Shown here one piece after another: positions 1 to 11,973 of a stretch of 23,412 bases of DNA; within the stretch, counting starts at the first letter, position 1; every line of letters starts with the position of its first letter. Location: NCBI GenBank assembly GCA_021464525.1, contig JADRCO010001027.1:1-23412 (forward strand), written 5' to 3'. This DNA is from Rhizophagus sp. LPA8_4_AMF. Its lineage: Eukaryota > Glomeromycota > Glomeromycetes > Glomerales > Glomeraceae. Position numbers and translations under genes: made by a program. The notes beneath the pieces are model-generated. The model was not told the DNA's origin, did not search any database, and was given only the letters and a program-made list of their open reading frames with translations.

Positions 1-55
1 ATAAACTTAACGATATCGATTCTATATCGATTAAAAATATCAAGTTTCTGTAAAG
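1..55 (-). mobile_element. Cut-off end of a palindromic MITE (447-bp family)
   Basis: The stretch ending at 55 has the terminal sequence AAGTTTCTGTAAAGT, which also closes the complete element at 15892-16338. Its reverse complement opens the copy at 23221. Just inside it lie AACTTAA and ATATCGAT words like the interior of the complete copy. The rest of the copy lies left of the window, so its orientation is only relative. This is a non-coding, non-autonomous repeat. Confidence 0.6.
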
Positions 56-299
56 TAAATTTATTATAATTAAATAATATCATGTAGTGGTCTGATTTTA
101 TATCTGAAAAGCCATCTGGATTCAATCTGGATGGTTAAAGTTAAATTCAAATGTTAATTCGTATTCAAAAATTTTACAGATTATTCAAATTTTTACAGAT
201 CTATCCTTAATTTAGGATCTATCTAGATGCATCTTTAATTATTAATCAATTTTTATTCAAAACATGAATAAAAATATATCATCTAGATCTAGGATTTCT

Positions 300-525
300 T
301 AAAATCGAATCAAATCAAATATAAAGCTAATTTGAATTTGTCAAATCAAATTAGATTCAAATCAAATTCAAATCAAATATCAAATATTTGTCAAATTGAC
401 CAATTAAATTAAAAAATTTTCAAATCAAATCAAATCAAATTCAAATTAAATTAAATTAAGCTAATTGAATTTGTCAAATTCAAATCAAATTCAAATCAAA
501 TGTCAAATGTTAAATCAAATTGCAG
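300..525. repeat. Degenerate AAATCAAATTC-rich tandem tract
   Basis: About 225 bases are built almost entirely from the words AAATC, AAATTC and GTCAAAT in irregular tandem order. No stable unit length or open frame is visible. Slippage-type expansion of simple sequence is the simplest reading. No coding or RNA-gene signal was seen in it. Confidence 0.6.
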
Positions 526-886
526 AACCCTATGGTTAGATCAGATATTCTAGAATTACTATCTGAATTTGTTAACAGTTCCACCTACTTAAAAATCAGA
601 TATAGATATCCAATTTTAATTTGGATTGAAGAATTAATTCAGATTTATCAAATTTAGGATTAGAATACTAATAATATGTAATTATACAAATCTGTTCAAT
701 ATGCATGTTTTAATCTATTATATTGCAATAGGACTAATATATACTAATATATTATTCATTTATAAATTTATAATTATATTTTATTACTTTTTTATTATAA
801 ATTTGTTTTCTTAATATAATCTTTTTTATGTTATTTAGATATTTCAATTTCCATTATTATCTGAAAAGAAATTATTTCAATTTTAA

Positions 887-1182
887 TAGGACTCTAGACA
901 TTACATATACAACTTATAACTGAATTTTTGCCAAAAAAGACCAATTTGCTTTTTTTTTATTTTCAGTTTTTTTGTAATTATCTCAGCATCCAGTGATCCA
1001 ATTTATGCAGATGTTTTTTTTTATTTTATAGAGCTCAATGAGGGCTATAAAACAAAAAAAATCTGCATAAATTAGACCACTGGATATTGAGATATTCATA
1101 AAAAAGTGATTTTTTTTTATAAATTTAGGCCAATCTGCGAAAAAGTTACCTTCTGAGTTGTATATGTAATGTCCAGATCCTA
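887..1182. mobile_element. Foldback MITE, about 296 bp
   Basis: The two halves are imperfect reverse complements along nearly their whole length. The left end reads TAGGACTCTAGACATTACAT and the right end, reversed, reads TAGGATCTGGACATTACAT. Matching blocks continue inwards, including ATACAACTTA, GCCAAAAAAGACC-like and ATTTATGCAGAT-like blocks. The hexamer TTTTAA flanks both sides (881-886 and 1183-1188) and is a plausible target-site duplication. The element has no transposase. The short open frame inside it comes from the repeat and is not a gene. Confidence 0.7.
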
Positions 1183-1188
1183 TTTTAA

Positions 1189-2304
1189 TGATATTATGCA
1201 TTATATTTATATTTATATAAAATTAAAATTTTAATTTTACAAATATTTGCAATATTTTTATTAATTATTGTTTGAGCATAGCGAGGACTTTATATTGTAG
1301 AGCACTTATAACGAATTAATAATTTTGGATTAACTTATGAAATTTCCTTCTGTCTATCCGCTAACGTCACATCACTAATTACCCTGTTTTTTCCTTTTTT
1401 GATATACTTTATATGCTTTACTTGTTTTACTGGTGATTTTGTAATACTACTTATTTTATTTGGTATTATGTATTTTTTAATCATTTTTTTTAATAAAAAA
1501 AGATACTAAGTAAATGAGCATGACAGACTTTAACGGTTTCTGTTTTCCTAGTATATTTTTACATACATGTAATTTTAATATCTAATTTTTTTAAAACTTT
1601 ATTATTAATGTAAAAAAAAATAATAAAAAAAATGAAATATATAATTCTAAATGTTAGTATAATTATTAATATTATTTATATAATTATATGATCATAATTA
1701 TACCCTATTTAATAATAAATATATATTCAAATAAAAATTGTATAAATGGAAGAGGATAAACAGTTATACTTACTGAAATAGAAAATAAAAACAATATTAA
1801 ATATTTGTACTATATGGAGTTCTTTAAAATTTTGTAGTAATATCCTTTATAAATCTTTTAAAATAGATTCTTCTTGATTGGTAAACTTAGTATAAAAAAA
1901 GTGTTTTTAGAATTTTAGAATCAAAAAATGGTTAACTATTTAAATAAACATTTATGCAATGTTCCAACTAGTAATATAAATAAATAATATTTAATAGAAT
2001 TTTAACCAGATAAATTTTATTTATAAAATTTTAAGATTATATAATATATTAATAATGCAATAAGATGAATGTAAATGTATAAAAAGAGTAAAATGAATTT
2101 GGTTTAAAAAACTAGTTATATATTAAATATCACACATATAATTCTAACTCAAATTTTTAAAATAACCAGTTTCAAACTGCCCAACCATTTGACTTACTAA
2201 ATCTTACATTTAGCTAAAAAAAAAAAAATATAATGAAAAAGAAAAGAGAATAATGATTATTAATAGGACAACTAAATTTTCTTACTACTTAAGTCTTGGT
2301 TTTA
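1189..2304. other. AT-rich spacer, no gene seen
   Basis: This is low-complexity AT-rich sequence with poly-A and poly-T runs. A less AT-rich patch at about 1270-1385 (around GAGCATAGCGAGGAC and CCGCTAACGTCACATCAC) stands out in composition. It may be a fragment of a dispersed repeat, but no inverted ends or reading frame were found. The 3' flank of the Hsp70-like gene lies at the right edge. Confidence 0.5.
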
Positions 2305-4629
2305 CTAGAATTCCAATATAAAGCTACTTTCATAAATTTGCCCAGTTCTTTTATTGATAGCAGTAGCTTTAACTTCCATAGTACCAAAAGTCAAAGTGAA
2401 TTCTACCAATCTATTTTTTCCACGTTGAGGATCAGGCAAGTCTATTTTCATTTTGCCCAACATTTTCATACCATCTTCATCACAATATTTAGCATTATTA
2501 TCCGGTGTAATAAAAATATTAAAAGTCATATCAGTTTGATTTGGCACAACAGGACCAGCAGTGTAATAAAATTTCTGGTCTACAGCAACTTCTACACCTC
2601 TTAACGCCAACCTATGGAATTTAAATATTCGCCCCGAGGGAGTTCTACGTTCCGGTGGGTCACCCTTTTCCCATTTAGCACTAACTTCAACTCCATAACA
2701 AAATTTCAATACACGTGTTTGTACGATTTCCATGTTCAACCCATATTCCAAGGCTCCTCTTTCGATAGCAGCAATCGGATGTTTTGGTACGGCAATTATT
2801 GGTACTTGATTCATAAATTGTCTTCGGATTTGTTGTTGTAAATATTGAGATTCACTAAATCCACCCACCAAAAACATTGCACTACATCTTCGTTCAGTTG
2901 ATGCTAATTGTCTTGTAATCAAATCAATAATCTTATTGACAACAGGATCAAACATTTCCTTTACATTTAAGAAATCCAATTCAATCAACCAATCAGCTTC
3001 TTCCATTTGTTCCTTTGCATGTCCTGTAACATATTCCATCAATGCTGGACATACTCTTTCGATATCCAATTCTTTGGTTGAAAATTCATTTGGATTTCCA
3101 TTGAATGAAAACTTCACTCGTGAGCAAAATTGTTGTACTAAATATTGCATTTGTCCATAATGATTTTCTTTTAATTTTTTCATAGCTGCATATCCTAATT
3201 TCCTCCCAAGGAATCTTAAAAATTCTCGGTCTACATATGAACTACCGCACAAATCTCCACTACGTTCAGTAATCTCACTCAATTTCATTCCAGGCAACAA
3301 GGTTCTGGTTGTTAAATCGACTGTACCACCACCGCAGTCAACAATCATAAATGATGCTAAATTCATTGTTGAAAAAATGTTATTAAAGTTAGTTTTTTTT
3401 AATTAAAATAAAATAGTTAAGATTAAAGTATATTTACATCCAGCAGATAAGTGATGTTCAGTTAAACTCTTCATACAGTATACAGCAGCTGCTTCGGCTG
3501 TATTTTTTTTAAAAAAAACAAAAAGAAATTAAATTTAATAACTATAATAAATATACAACATATTTTTTTAGTGTTTTTAACATACGTTCAGTTGTGAATT
3601 CCAAATTTTCAGACTGTCTATTATCCAAATAACCCGCATTGAACATACATTCTCTCATAATGGCTTTAGCGTCATGATGCCTACCAAAGGATAATAAAGT
3701 TTACATATGAAAAATAAATATGGCAAATAAATTGGGATGAGAGAAATAATAATTACCATTCTGAAGGCACTGACAGCACGAATCGTACTTGTTGAGGATA
3801 CCTTATACCTGGCCATCGAGAATTAAGTGTTTCTGCAACCAACTAAAATGAAAAAAAAATTAAGCACAACTTTATATAATGAGTAATCGTTTTCCAAATT
3901 GCCGGCTATATTATCTTACTTTGTTCATTTCATGTAAATAATCAGTGATTGCTTTTTTTGGATCTAAACCGGGAGGAAGAGGTGGTTTATCATCATCTTT
4001 CACATTAGCCAAATGTAATTTAAACAATTCTACAGGTTTACGTGGTTTAGTTTGAAGTTTTTTCTTCTTTGGTGGTTCTTGGGCTAATGCAGGATATCCC
4101 CATGCTACCAATTGTAAATTATCATCATATGCTAGTACTGTATTGGTTTTGAAAACTCCTGTTTGTTCTGGCCTATTATTAAATATCATATTTAGAAGAA
4201 ATAAACTAAAGGTAATAATTTGAAGGAATAATCTATATTTTATCTTACCACTATAAATTTATTATTATTATTGTTGATATAACAAACTTTGGTTAGTAAT
4301 ATGCTTTATTGGATTTTAAGTTTCTTTGAGTTTAACTTACTGTATCATTGGTGATTGTTTCTGGATTGATCTTATTTGAATAAGCAAATCCTAATATATA
4401 AATTAAAAACAATTACACATATTTTAACTTAGCATTAACTCTGTTAAAAGCAATATACCTCTCTTAAATACCTGAAAACGTTGTGCCAAAGTCTATTTTA
4501 CACAAAATCATTCATAACATAAATAGATTAGTTGTATGATATAAAATGTTCCACAAGTAATGCCACTTAGAGATATAGAAACATACCGATAGCTACAACT
4601 ACTCGAATATCTCTCGCCATATTATTCAT
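2305..4629 (-). CDS. HSPA12-like Hsp70-family ATPase protein, 9 exons, 553 aa
   Basis: Exons on the minus strand: 4629-4587, 4492-4472, 4390-4341, 4250-4249, 4172-3920, 3842-3757, 3680-3586, 3497-3438 and 3356-2305. They total 1662 nt and join in frame to 553 residues. The phosphate-1 loop is DFGTTFSG (residues 15-22), the phosphate-2 loop is VDCGGGTVDLTTR (about 209-221), and LVGGF is an adenosine-type motif. These mark the actin/Hsp70 ATPase fold. The length is below the roughly 640 residues of classical Hsp70, the classical peptide-binding tail and EEVD end are missing, and the sequence resembles the divergent HSPA12 group. A lysine-rich insert (about 73-85) could act as a nuclear signal. 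The start at 4629 gives MNNMA; the internal ATG at 4620 is an alternative. The exon of 2 nt is inferred (see its own entry). Family assignment is firm. Substrate and role are not visible, though such genes are commonly expanded in arbuscular mycorrhizal fungi. Confidence 0.9.
4249..4250 (-). other. Inferred 2-nt microexon (TG) of the Hsp70-like gene
   Basis: Exon 3 ends in phase 0 at 4341 (donor GTAAGT). The next clear exon starts at 4172 with G CCA GAA CAA, which needs two more bases to read in frame. On the minus strand, the dinucleotide TG at 4250-4249 is preceded by ATAG and followed by the good donor GTAAGA. Inserting it gives TGG, so the join reads Asn-Asp-Thr-Trp-Pro-Glu-Gln and the whole CDS becomes divisible by three. 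A Trp-Pro at this place is what I would expect from HSPA12-like relatives. Recursive splicing or a sequencing error are alternatives. Confidence 0.5.
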
Positions 4630-5884
4630 ATTATTTTTAATAAATATATTATCTTTGCTGAATTCTATCAATAAGGTTTTAATTAAGTATAGTCTTGTCT
4701 TATTTACTCTTGAAAAGTTTTGTTAAAAGGTGTCGGTTGGTAGTGGTAACATTAAAGATAGTAAGGGAAAAAAATGCTTGTTAATATTTTTTTCATTTAC
4801 TTAGTCAACAATATACTGATTAAAAGTTCATTTCAAAAAATTTTAAATTTCTTTACCAAAACGATTCCCCTATTCAAATTAATTTTTCTTCATATGAGGA
4901 AAAGGAAGGAAAAAATGTTAGTTGACAACACAAATAAAAAAAGGCTTAACAATAAACATATAAACTATATAAACACCTACTTTAGTTTTCAGGTTTTACA
5001 CCTACCGTTAAGCTGTAAAAATAATAAAAATAATTAATAATATTTTTCTATGGTTATATATAATTGACCCGTATGGAGGGTATTTTAACGTAAATTCTAT
5101 GTTATTTATTAAATAAATTTTAATCTTTCTTTAAAAAAAGAGCGAAAGAGCGCTTTTTTTTTAAACAAAGTCCAAAAAAAACCAAGAAACTATAATTAAA
5201 TCAAACCCCTAAAAATAATATTTGTATAATTATGGATAGGATTACGTACCCTCCGTAGTCCGTACCCTCCGTTTCATCTCTTAATGCTTGGTCACGTTAG
5301 GGATTATTGCCCGGAATTTTGCCGAAAAAACGAAAATAATATTGTGTAATCCATAGACAATAACCAATTATAGAGTTTCCATCAAAGATAAACCACCAGA
5401 TTGGAACTAGTCTAAATAGAGATAATTTTCAACAAAAATTGTCGACTATATTCTAATTCGCGTTTAATTAATTTAATTCGTAATATTATTTATTTATATT
5501 ATAATAACACAATGGCGTATACGGAGTTCTTCTCCTATTGAAATTATCACAACAGACAGATGTAGCAGTTTCTCAAACAATGCGACGATCAGGAAATCCA
5601 TCAACCAATTGAATTTTTAACACATGAATGAATTTTTAAAATGGTTACCTTGATATCCAAAAAGAAAAAGAGAAAAAAAATTAAAGGTGTCAAGTTTGGA
5701 AAATAAACAATGATGATCGTTATCTCAATGAAAATTTGCAAATAGAAATTCAGTTTTTAAAATTTGAGATATAAATAAGTGTTATCAAGTGACGGTTAAA
5801 TTTGTATCACAAAGTGTGACAGAAATAAACAGTCCAACACGAAATTCATGAAAAATTCAATAATTTTTTTTTTAATTACGATTT
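4630..5884. promoter_or_regulatory. Divergent intergenic region between Hsp70-like and coiled-coil genes
   Basis: The two genes point away from each other, so this 1.25-kb stretch must hold both promoters and leaders. An 87-codon AT-driven open frame at 4774-5037 has no recognisable feature and is not called. Before the coiled-coil gene lie two tiny complete frames, 5512-5541 in good initiation context (ACACAATGG) and 5580-5612. They would act as upstream ORFs if the transcript begins far enough upstream. The repeated ACCCTCCG motif is listed separately. Confidence 0.4.
5072..5272. repeat. Repeated and inverted CGTACCCTCCGT motif
   Basis: The 12-mer CGTACCCTCCGT occurs twice, at 5245-5256 and 5261-5272, spaced 16 bases start to start. 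An inverted relative, TATGGAGGGTA, lies at 5072-5082. The arrangement could be a set of binding sites between the two divergent genes, or the ends of a small inverted-repeat element. It is GC-rich against the surrounding AT-rich DNA. Confidence 0.45.
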
Positions 5885-7719
<1,835 letters not shown>

Positions 7720-8049
7720 ATCATTTGCGACAGCGTTATTATCGGAATTATTATTAATAAATGTAACTATTTGCTTTATTTTTTTATTTATGTTTTTCTA
7801 AAGAATATGGTTTTTTTATTTTTTAACAAATACATTATAAATTTCTTTTTATTAGTAGTGATAAGTTTAGTCGAATAATAACTTATTATGTTTTTGTACT
7901 ATTTGTATAAATAATAAATTTTTCGTACATGTAATAACATGTACCAATTACCCAATTTACCTTAATGATGTATGATATACTAATAATATAAACTATCTTT
8001 CTAATTAAATAATATAGTTAATATATAAATTGAAATTTGAGTCGAATAT
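7720..8049. terminator. Convergent 3' intergenic region
   Basis: The coiled-coil gene (plus) and the NADAR gene (minus) end facing each other here across 330 bases. AATAAA at 7756-7761 fits polyadenylation of the plus-strand gene. The rest is AT-rich with no open frame or structured RNA seen. Transcripts from both sides may overlap. Confidence 0.4.
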
Positions 8050-9608
8050 TTACATATTGTCGTATTCACAATATGGTGGAGGAGCATAATAAGTTGATCC
8101 ATCATCTGTTGGTATATAAACATTTTGTTGAGGTTGTATTTGCTGAAGATATTGATGAGTTAAAGGAACTTCTTGTTGTTGCTGCATTTGTTGTTGAACC
8201 TGTTGTTGAATTTGTAATTGTTGAACAATCTGTTGTTGTTGTTGTTGTTGATGCTGTTGATGAATCTGTTGTTGAACTTCTATTTCTTGAAATTTATGCA
8301 AATCTCGCCTTTCAGACCTACGTGGAGGCAATGGTGGCGGACTTGGTGGTATTTGTGATTGTTGAGAAGATCCTTGTACGGGATGAACATTTCCATTCCC
8401 TGCGTACATGGGAGATGTTGGTAGTGATGATGTTGAGGATGATGCAGGACCCGACATAGAACATATTGAATTTGCCTCTGTACCCCCTCCCAATGGACTC
8501 TTTTCTTCGTTATTATTTGTAAGATGTAATTGAGTGTCTCTTAGGTGTTTTCTAACACGCATTAAAACATCTCCAAGCATATTCCTTCCTGATCCATCCC
8601 CACCATCACCCCAGAATCTATCAAGTTCAGTGTGTTCCACCAAAATTTGATCTCCTGTCTCCAATAAACGTTTTGTAAGTATGGGATGCTGTTCGAATTT
8701 ATTCTTTACAACCCATTCCATTACTTGAACATTTATTGATTGCCAACTTGGATCTATATATTGGTTATATTTACGTGCCATATTTAATGCATCTCTAGCT
8801 GTAGGACACCTACGTATTTTATCAGAAATTTCCGGACGTGTATTTTTAAATTTTGCTGCTTGAAATAGATGCTCACTTGTTGCCCATAATTTTATATCCG
8901 GTGGCGATCCGGGAAAGGGTTCTCGAATTGCTGCCTTTATCGGAAATCCTTCTTTGAAATTGGTAAATTCATAATATGGTTCATTTCTATTATAAAACCA
9001 AATTGTGTTTGGTGGTGGTTGTTCTCGGACTAATAAGAAATTTTTAATTACTAATTAGCCGATATAGATTAAAATCATTTACAAAACAAACCTGGAGGTT
9101 GAATTTGATGATTCATCATATGGTGATTTACTTGATTCGCTTTTCGGTTCGTATACATTTGCACATTTATAGGAATTTGATCGTAATCATTTCGAACTTC
9201 GTTCATAACTGGATTTCCTTGCGAATTCAATTCTAAAATTTATTAATGATAAGATAAAGGATTAGCGCATAGAATACTTGAATTCTTAGTCAATTAAAAA
9301 TATCCATTCGAATATATTGATGGGATATTTGAAATGAAAATAACATTATTACGAGAATTATGAAGAAAAAAGACAAAAGTATAAAGAAGTTCTAAGTTAC
9401 CATTTGGTAGAATCAGATATTTGTAGTGTTCTTGCTTACAAAAAGCGCATCTTTCTGGATCGCGTTCATCCTTGCCCATTTTTGAACAGTCACAAGAGTT
9501 TTTCATACTTCTCCCGTAATTTATTTCCGCCTGAGAGAGAGTAGGAGAAAATTGAGAACCTTGTTGTAGTTGAAGTTTCTGTTGTTGATTATGGTGTTGA
9601 TTCTGCAT
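8050..9608 (-). CDS. NADAR (YbiA/DUF1768) domain protein with N-terminal Cys motif and Q/P-rich tail, 442 aa
   Basis: Exons on the minus strand: 9608-9401, 9232-9092 and 9029-8050, total 1329 nt in frame. The N-terminus is Gln-rich and has a possible zinc site, C39-x-C41-x12-C54-x2-C57. The NADAR domain spans about 127-280: WFYNRNEPYYEFTNF (127-141), WATSEHLFQAAKF (165-177) and LVEHTELDRFWGDG (246-259) carry the conserved aromatic and acidic residues of the family. Known NADAR enzymes hydrolyse N-glycosidic bonds. Bacterial and plant YbiA-type members act on riboflavin-pathway intermediates, and others remove ADP-ribose from guanine in DarT-type systems. The tail has a PPLPPR SH3-type ligand (348-353), poly-Gln (about 370-402) and a PPPY WW-type ligand (433-436). 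A TATAAATAG box lies 40-48 bases upstream of the ATG. It is head-to-head with the ADP-ribosyltransferase gene. The domain call is firm; the substrate is unknown. Confidence 0.9.
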
Positions 9609-10028
9609 TATAACTAAAAATTGGTTTTTTTTCAACTCTCGATTTTCTATTTATATCACTATAAATTACGATATTGATACAATGGGAATAAGTTGTTCAA
9701 TTTTGGTTAATACCCGATTAGAGTGTACATGTATTTCTGAAACCGGTTCTAAATTTAGGTATCTAAAAATAAGATATTCATAATTTTTTTTATGATCTAC
9801 AAATTTCAGTGCCGTGTTACTGTGTGACAAATTAGAAATAATAAATAGAAAATAGAGGACAAGTTGGCAAATTCAAAAAAGTAAAAAAAATAATGGGGAG
9901 TTTATGAAACTCTCGTGTAAATTTTTAAACACGAATTGAATAAAACCTTTTTAATTGATTTGTTAATAAAATTTAATCGTTAAATCGATTAAAAGTTCAA
10001 TATTTTATTTACACCTGGTTTACTAACA
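9609..10028. promoter_or_regulatory. Bidirectional promoter region of the NADAR and PARP-type genes
   Basis: Only 420 bases separate the two start codons. On the minus strand TATAAATAG (9656-9648) is a candidate TATA box for the NADAR gene. Three inverted repeats lie on the transferase side: GAGTTT/AAACTC (9898-9912), CGTGT/ACACG (9914-9933) and TTTAATCG/CGATTAAA (9972-9993, six-base spacer). They could be dimeric factor sites or leader hairpins. The shared spacer suggests co-regulation, which is inference. Confidence 0.5.
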
Positions 10029-11729
10029 ATGGGAAATTGTTGCAGTAATTCGGTAAATTATGAATGTGTCAGTTACAAGTATTATTAAACACCACAATAA
10101 ACTATTAATATGAAATTTTCATTTCGTTTAGAACGAGGATAATGGAATCCAAAGAAAAAACATACCACCCAACCTATACTCACATACACCGCCCTCACCT
10201 CCGTTACCACCAATACCACCAGTTTCGCAGCCTCAACCTTTATACAGTACTCCATTGCCTAGTGACGATAGTGCATATTATAAAAACTCAACGTATACAA
10301 ATAACGATAGTTCCCCTTTACCCGGAAAAATTACTCTTTTATATTCATCGGAAGATGATACTCAAAAAGAAATGAGTATCGATCAAAAATCCATTAATGA
10401 CACAGTTGACAATCACTGTTTAAATTGTTCCAGTAATTTAGTAGATAAGGATCTTGACGGGTATCTTAGTGAATATTGTAGTGATCAATGTCGTAAAGAT
10501 GCTTCTTTAGCTGGGTTAGCTAACCCTGTTTGTATTCTGTGTAAAGAGTTTCCCCATGTTACTGGATCTAAATTTTGTGGCAAAAAACGTTGTAGAAATC
10601 TTCCAAAATGTTATTTCTGTAAGGTAAATAAAGATATAAATCGATTTCATAATATATTATTTGAGTTAAAATTTGTAATCTTTTTTAATATATAGATTAA
10701 AGATGTTCACAAAGGATCTTTATGGTGTTCGATAACGTGTAGAGATAAAACACCGAATTGGCAATATTTAACTGTTGAACGAACTAACTATATGTGTTTT
10801 GTTTGTGGTCTTGAATATGCATTAAAAGGAAGAGATTTTTGTCGTGATGAATGTGAACATTGGGTTAAAAATAATGGTAAAATGTCAATTTTTATACTTA
10901 ATATAATTATCAAATAGTCACATCAATTGATCCCGAATCAAATATTATTTAGCTCCGTGTCTATTAAAACTTCCGCAGAATTCGGAAAAATATAGGGATG
11001 TTCATAACCAATTTGTGAATGCGTGGAAGCATCCACATAAATCAGTTCCATCAATTCATGCGATATGGAAAATATATTGCAATAGTTTACTAAACAATCA
11101 ATATAATGCTTATAAAGCAGAAGTTGAAAAAATACAACAATTGGAAGGCAAACCATTTCCCAAAGGAGATAGTCGGCGTATAATGAGTGCTGGAAATGAA
11201 CAACGTAGATTCCATGGAACTAAACTGTACGTATTTTTTTATTTCTTTTAAAGTATAAATATGAATTTTTTCAAAAAAAAAAAATTTTCGTTCTTTTTCA
11301 CATAGGGGGTGCCAAATTGGATTCGAAAGAAGTAAAGTATGTGATGATAAACAATGTTCAGTATGCGCTATTATAAAAGAAGGGTATAAATTAAAATATG
11401 TTGGCACAGGTACAATAAGTGCAGCATTCCAAAGATTTGGAAGTGGAATTTATTTTTCTGGAACATCATCGAAATCAGATGATTATAATGAAGGTTCATT
11501 AATAACCTATATGGGAGTCAATTATAAAATGATGTTATTGAATAAAGTGGTAGTGGGTAAAGGATATGCATTAACTAGAGATGCAATGACTTTAACAAGT
11601 CCTCCTGATGGATTTGATAGTGTACTTGGTGAACCAAGTGCTAATGGAAGCCTTAATTATGATGAAGTCGTAGTTTATAAAGAAGAAGCTTCTATTCCAC
11701 AATATTTAATAATTTATAAAACTGTATAA
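10029..11729 (+). CDS. PARP-type ADP-ribosyltransferase with acylation start and four Cys4 modules, 464 aa
   Basis: There are five exons: 10029-10052, 10132-10623, 10696-10876, 10953-11226 and 11306-11729 (1395 nt, in frame). The first exon encodes just MGNCCSNS, an N-myristoylation signal with adjacent cysteines for palmitoylation. No in-frame ATG exists in exon 2 before residue 89, which supports this start. A Pro-rich linker (about 20-50) is followed by four Cys4 modules (C104/107/124/128, C142/145/157/162, C168/171/183/187 and C206/209/221/225), probably zinc-binding. The catalytic domain runs from about 315 to the end. FHGT holds H320, GSGIYFSGTSS holds Y373 and YDEVVVY holds E444, which matches the H-Y-E triad of PARP-type enzymes that transfer ADP-ribose from NAD+. 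Cys342/Cys344-type insertions (C336, C341, C344) follow HGT, as in related fungal proteins. Membrane targeting and the link to the NADAR neighbour are inferred. Confidence 0.88.
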
Positions 11730-11973
11730 CAAAATAATTTGTAATTATAATTTAAATTATTTAAATATTAGAATGAAATCTATTTTAGATTTAGAAATTT
11801 AATAGCATATCATTAGCATATCATACACATTTCACATTGTTACTGTCATCACGTGATATGACGGTATTAATTATATCATTTAGAATAAAGATGTGAGACA
11901 GAACATTAAGTCGTTCACAATTCTAAATTTTTTTAAAAAAAATTATTTCAACTCTTTCTGCGTGTTGTGAAGT
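11730..11973 (+). promoter_or_regulatory. Promoter region of the Cys4-module gene with TCACGTGA and an 11-bp tandem repeat
   Basis: This 244-base spacer lies between two genes in the same orientation. It holds TAGCATATCAT twice in perfect tandem (11803-11813 and 11814-11824). It also holds the palindrome TCACGTGA (11849-11856), a bHLH E-box core, nested in GTCAT...ATGAC (11845-11862). These are plausible factor sites for the downstream gene; function is not shown. Confidence 0.45.

Noticed and set aside
983-1201. 72-codon frame on the minus strand
   Set aside because: It lies inside the foldback MITE and is a by-product of its inverted arms.
1270-1385. Less AT-rich patch that looks like a dispersed repeat
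   Set aside because: No mirrored ends, second copy in the window or reading frame was found; only a genome search would settle it.
2296-3160. Plus-strand open frames opposite the Hsp70-like gene
   Set aside because: They are antisense shadows of the large last exon, with no motif of their own.
4774-5037. 87-codon plus-strand frame upstream of the Hsp70-like gene
   Set aside because: It has AT-driven Lys/Asn/Ile/Phe composition, no domain and no splice or homology evidence.
8037-8459. 140-codon plus-strand frame
   Set aside because: It is antisense to the Gln-rich tail of the NADAR gene; its valine and leucine richness comes from complemented CAA/CAG codons.
10142-10375. 77-codon frame beginning with ATG at the start of transferase exon 2
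   Set aside because: It is out of frame with the Cys4 and catalytic parts; the true frame joins the MGNCCS exon.
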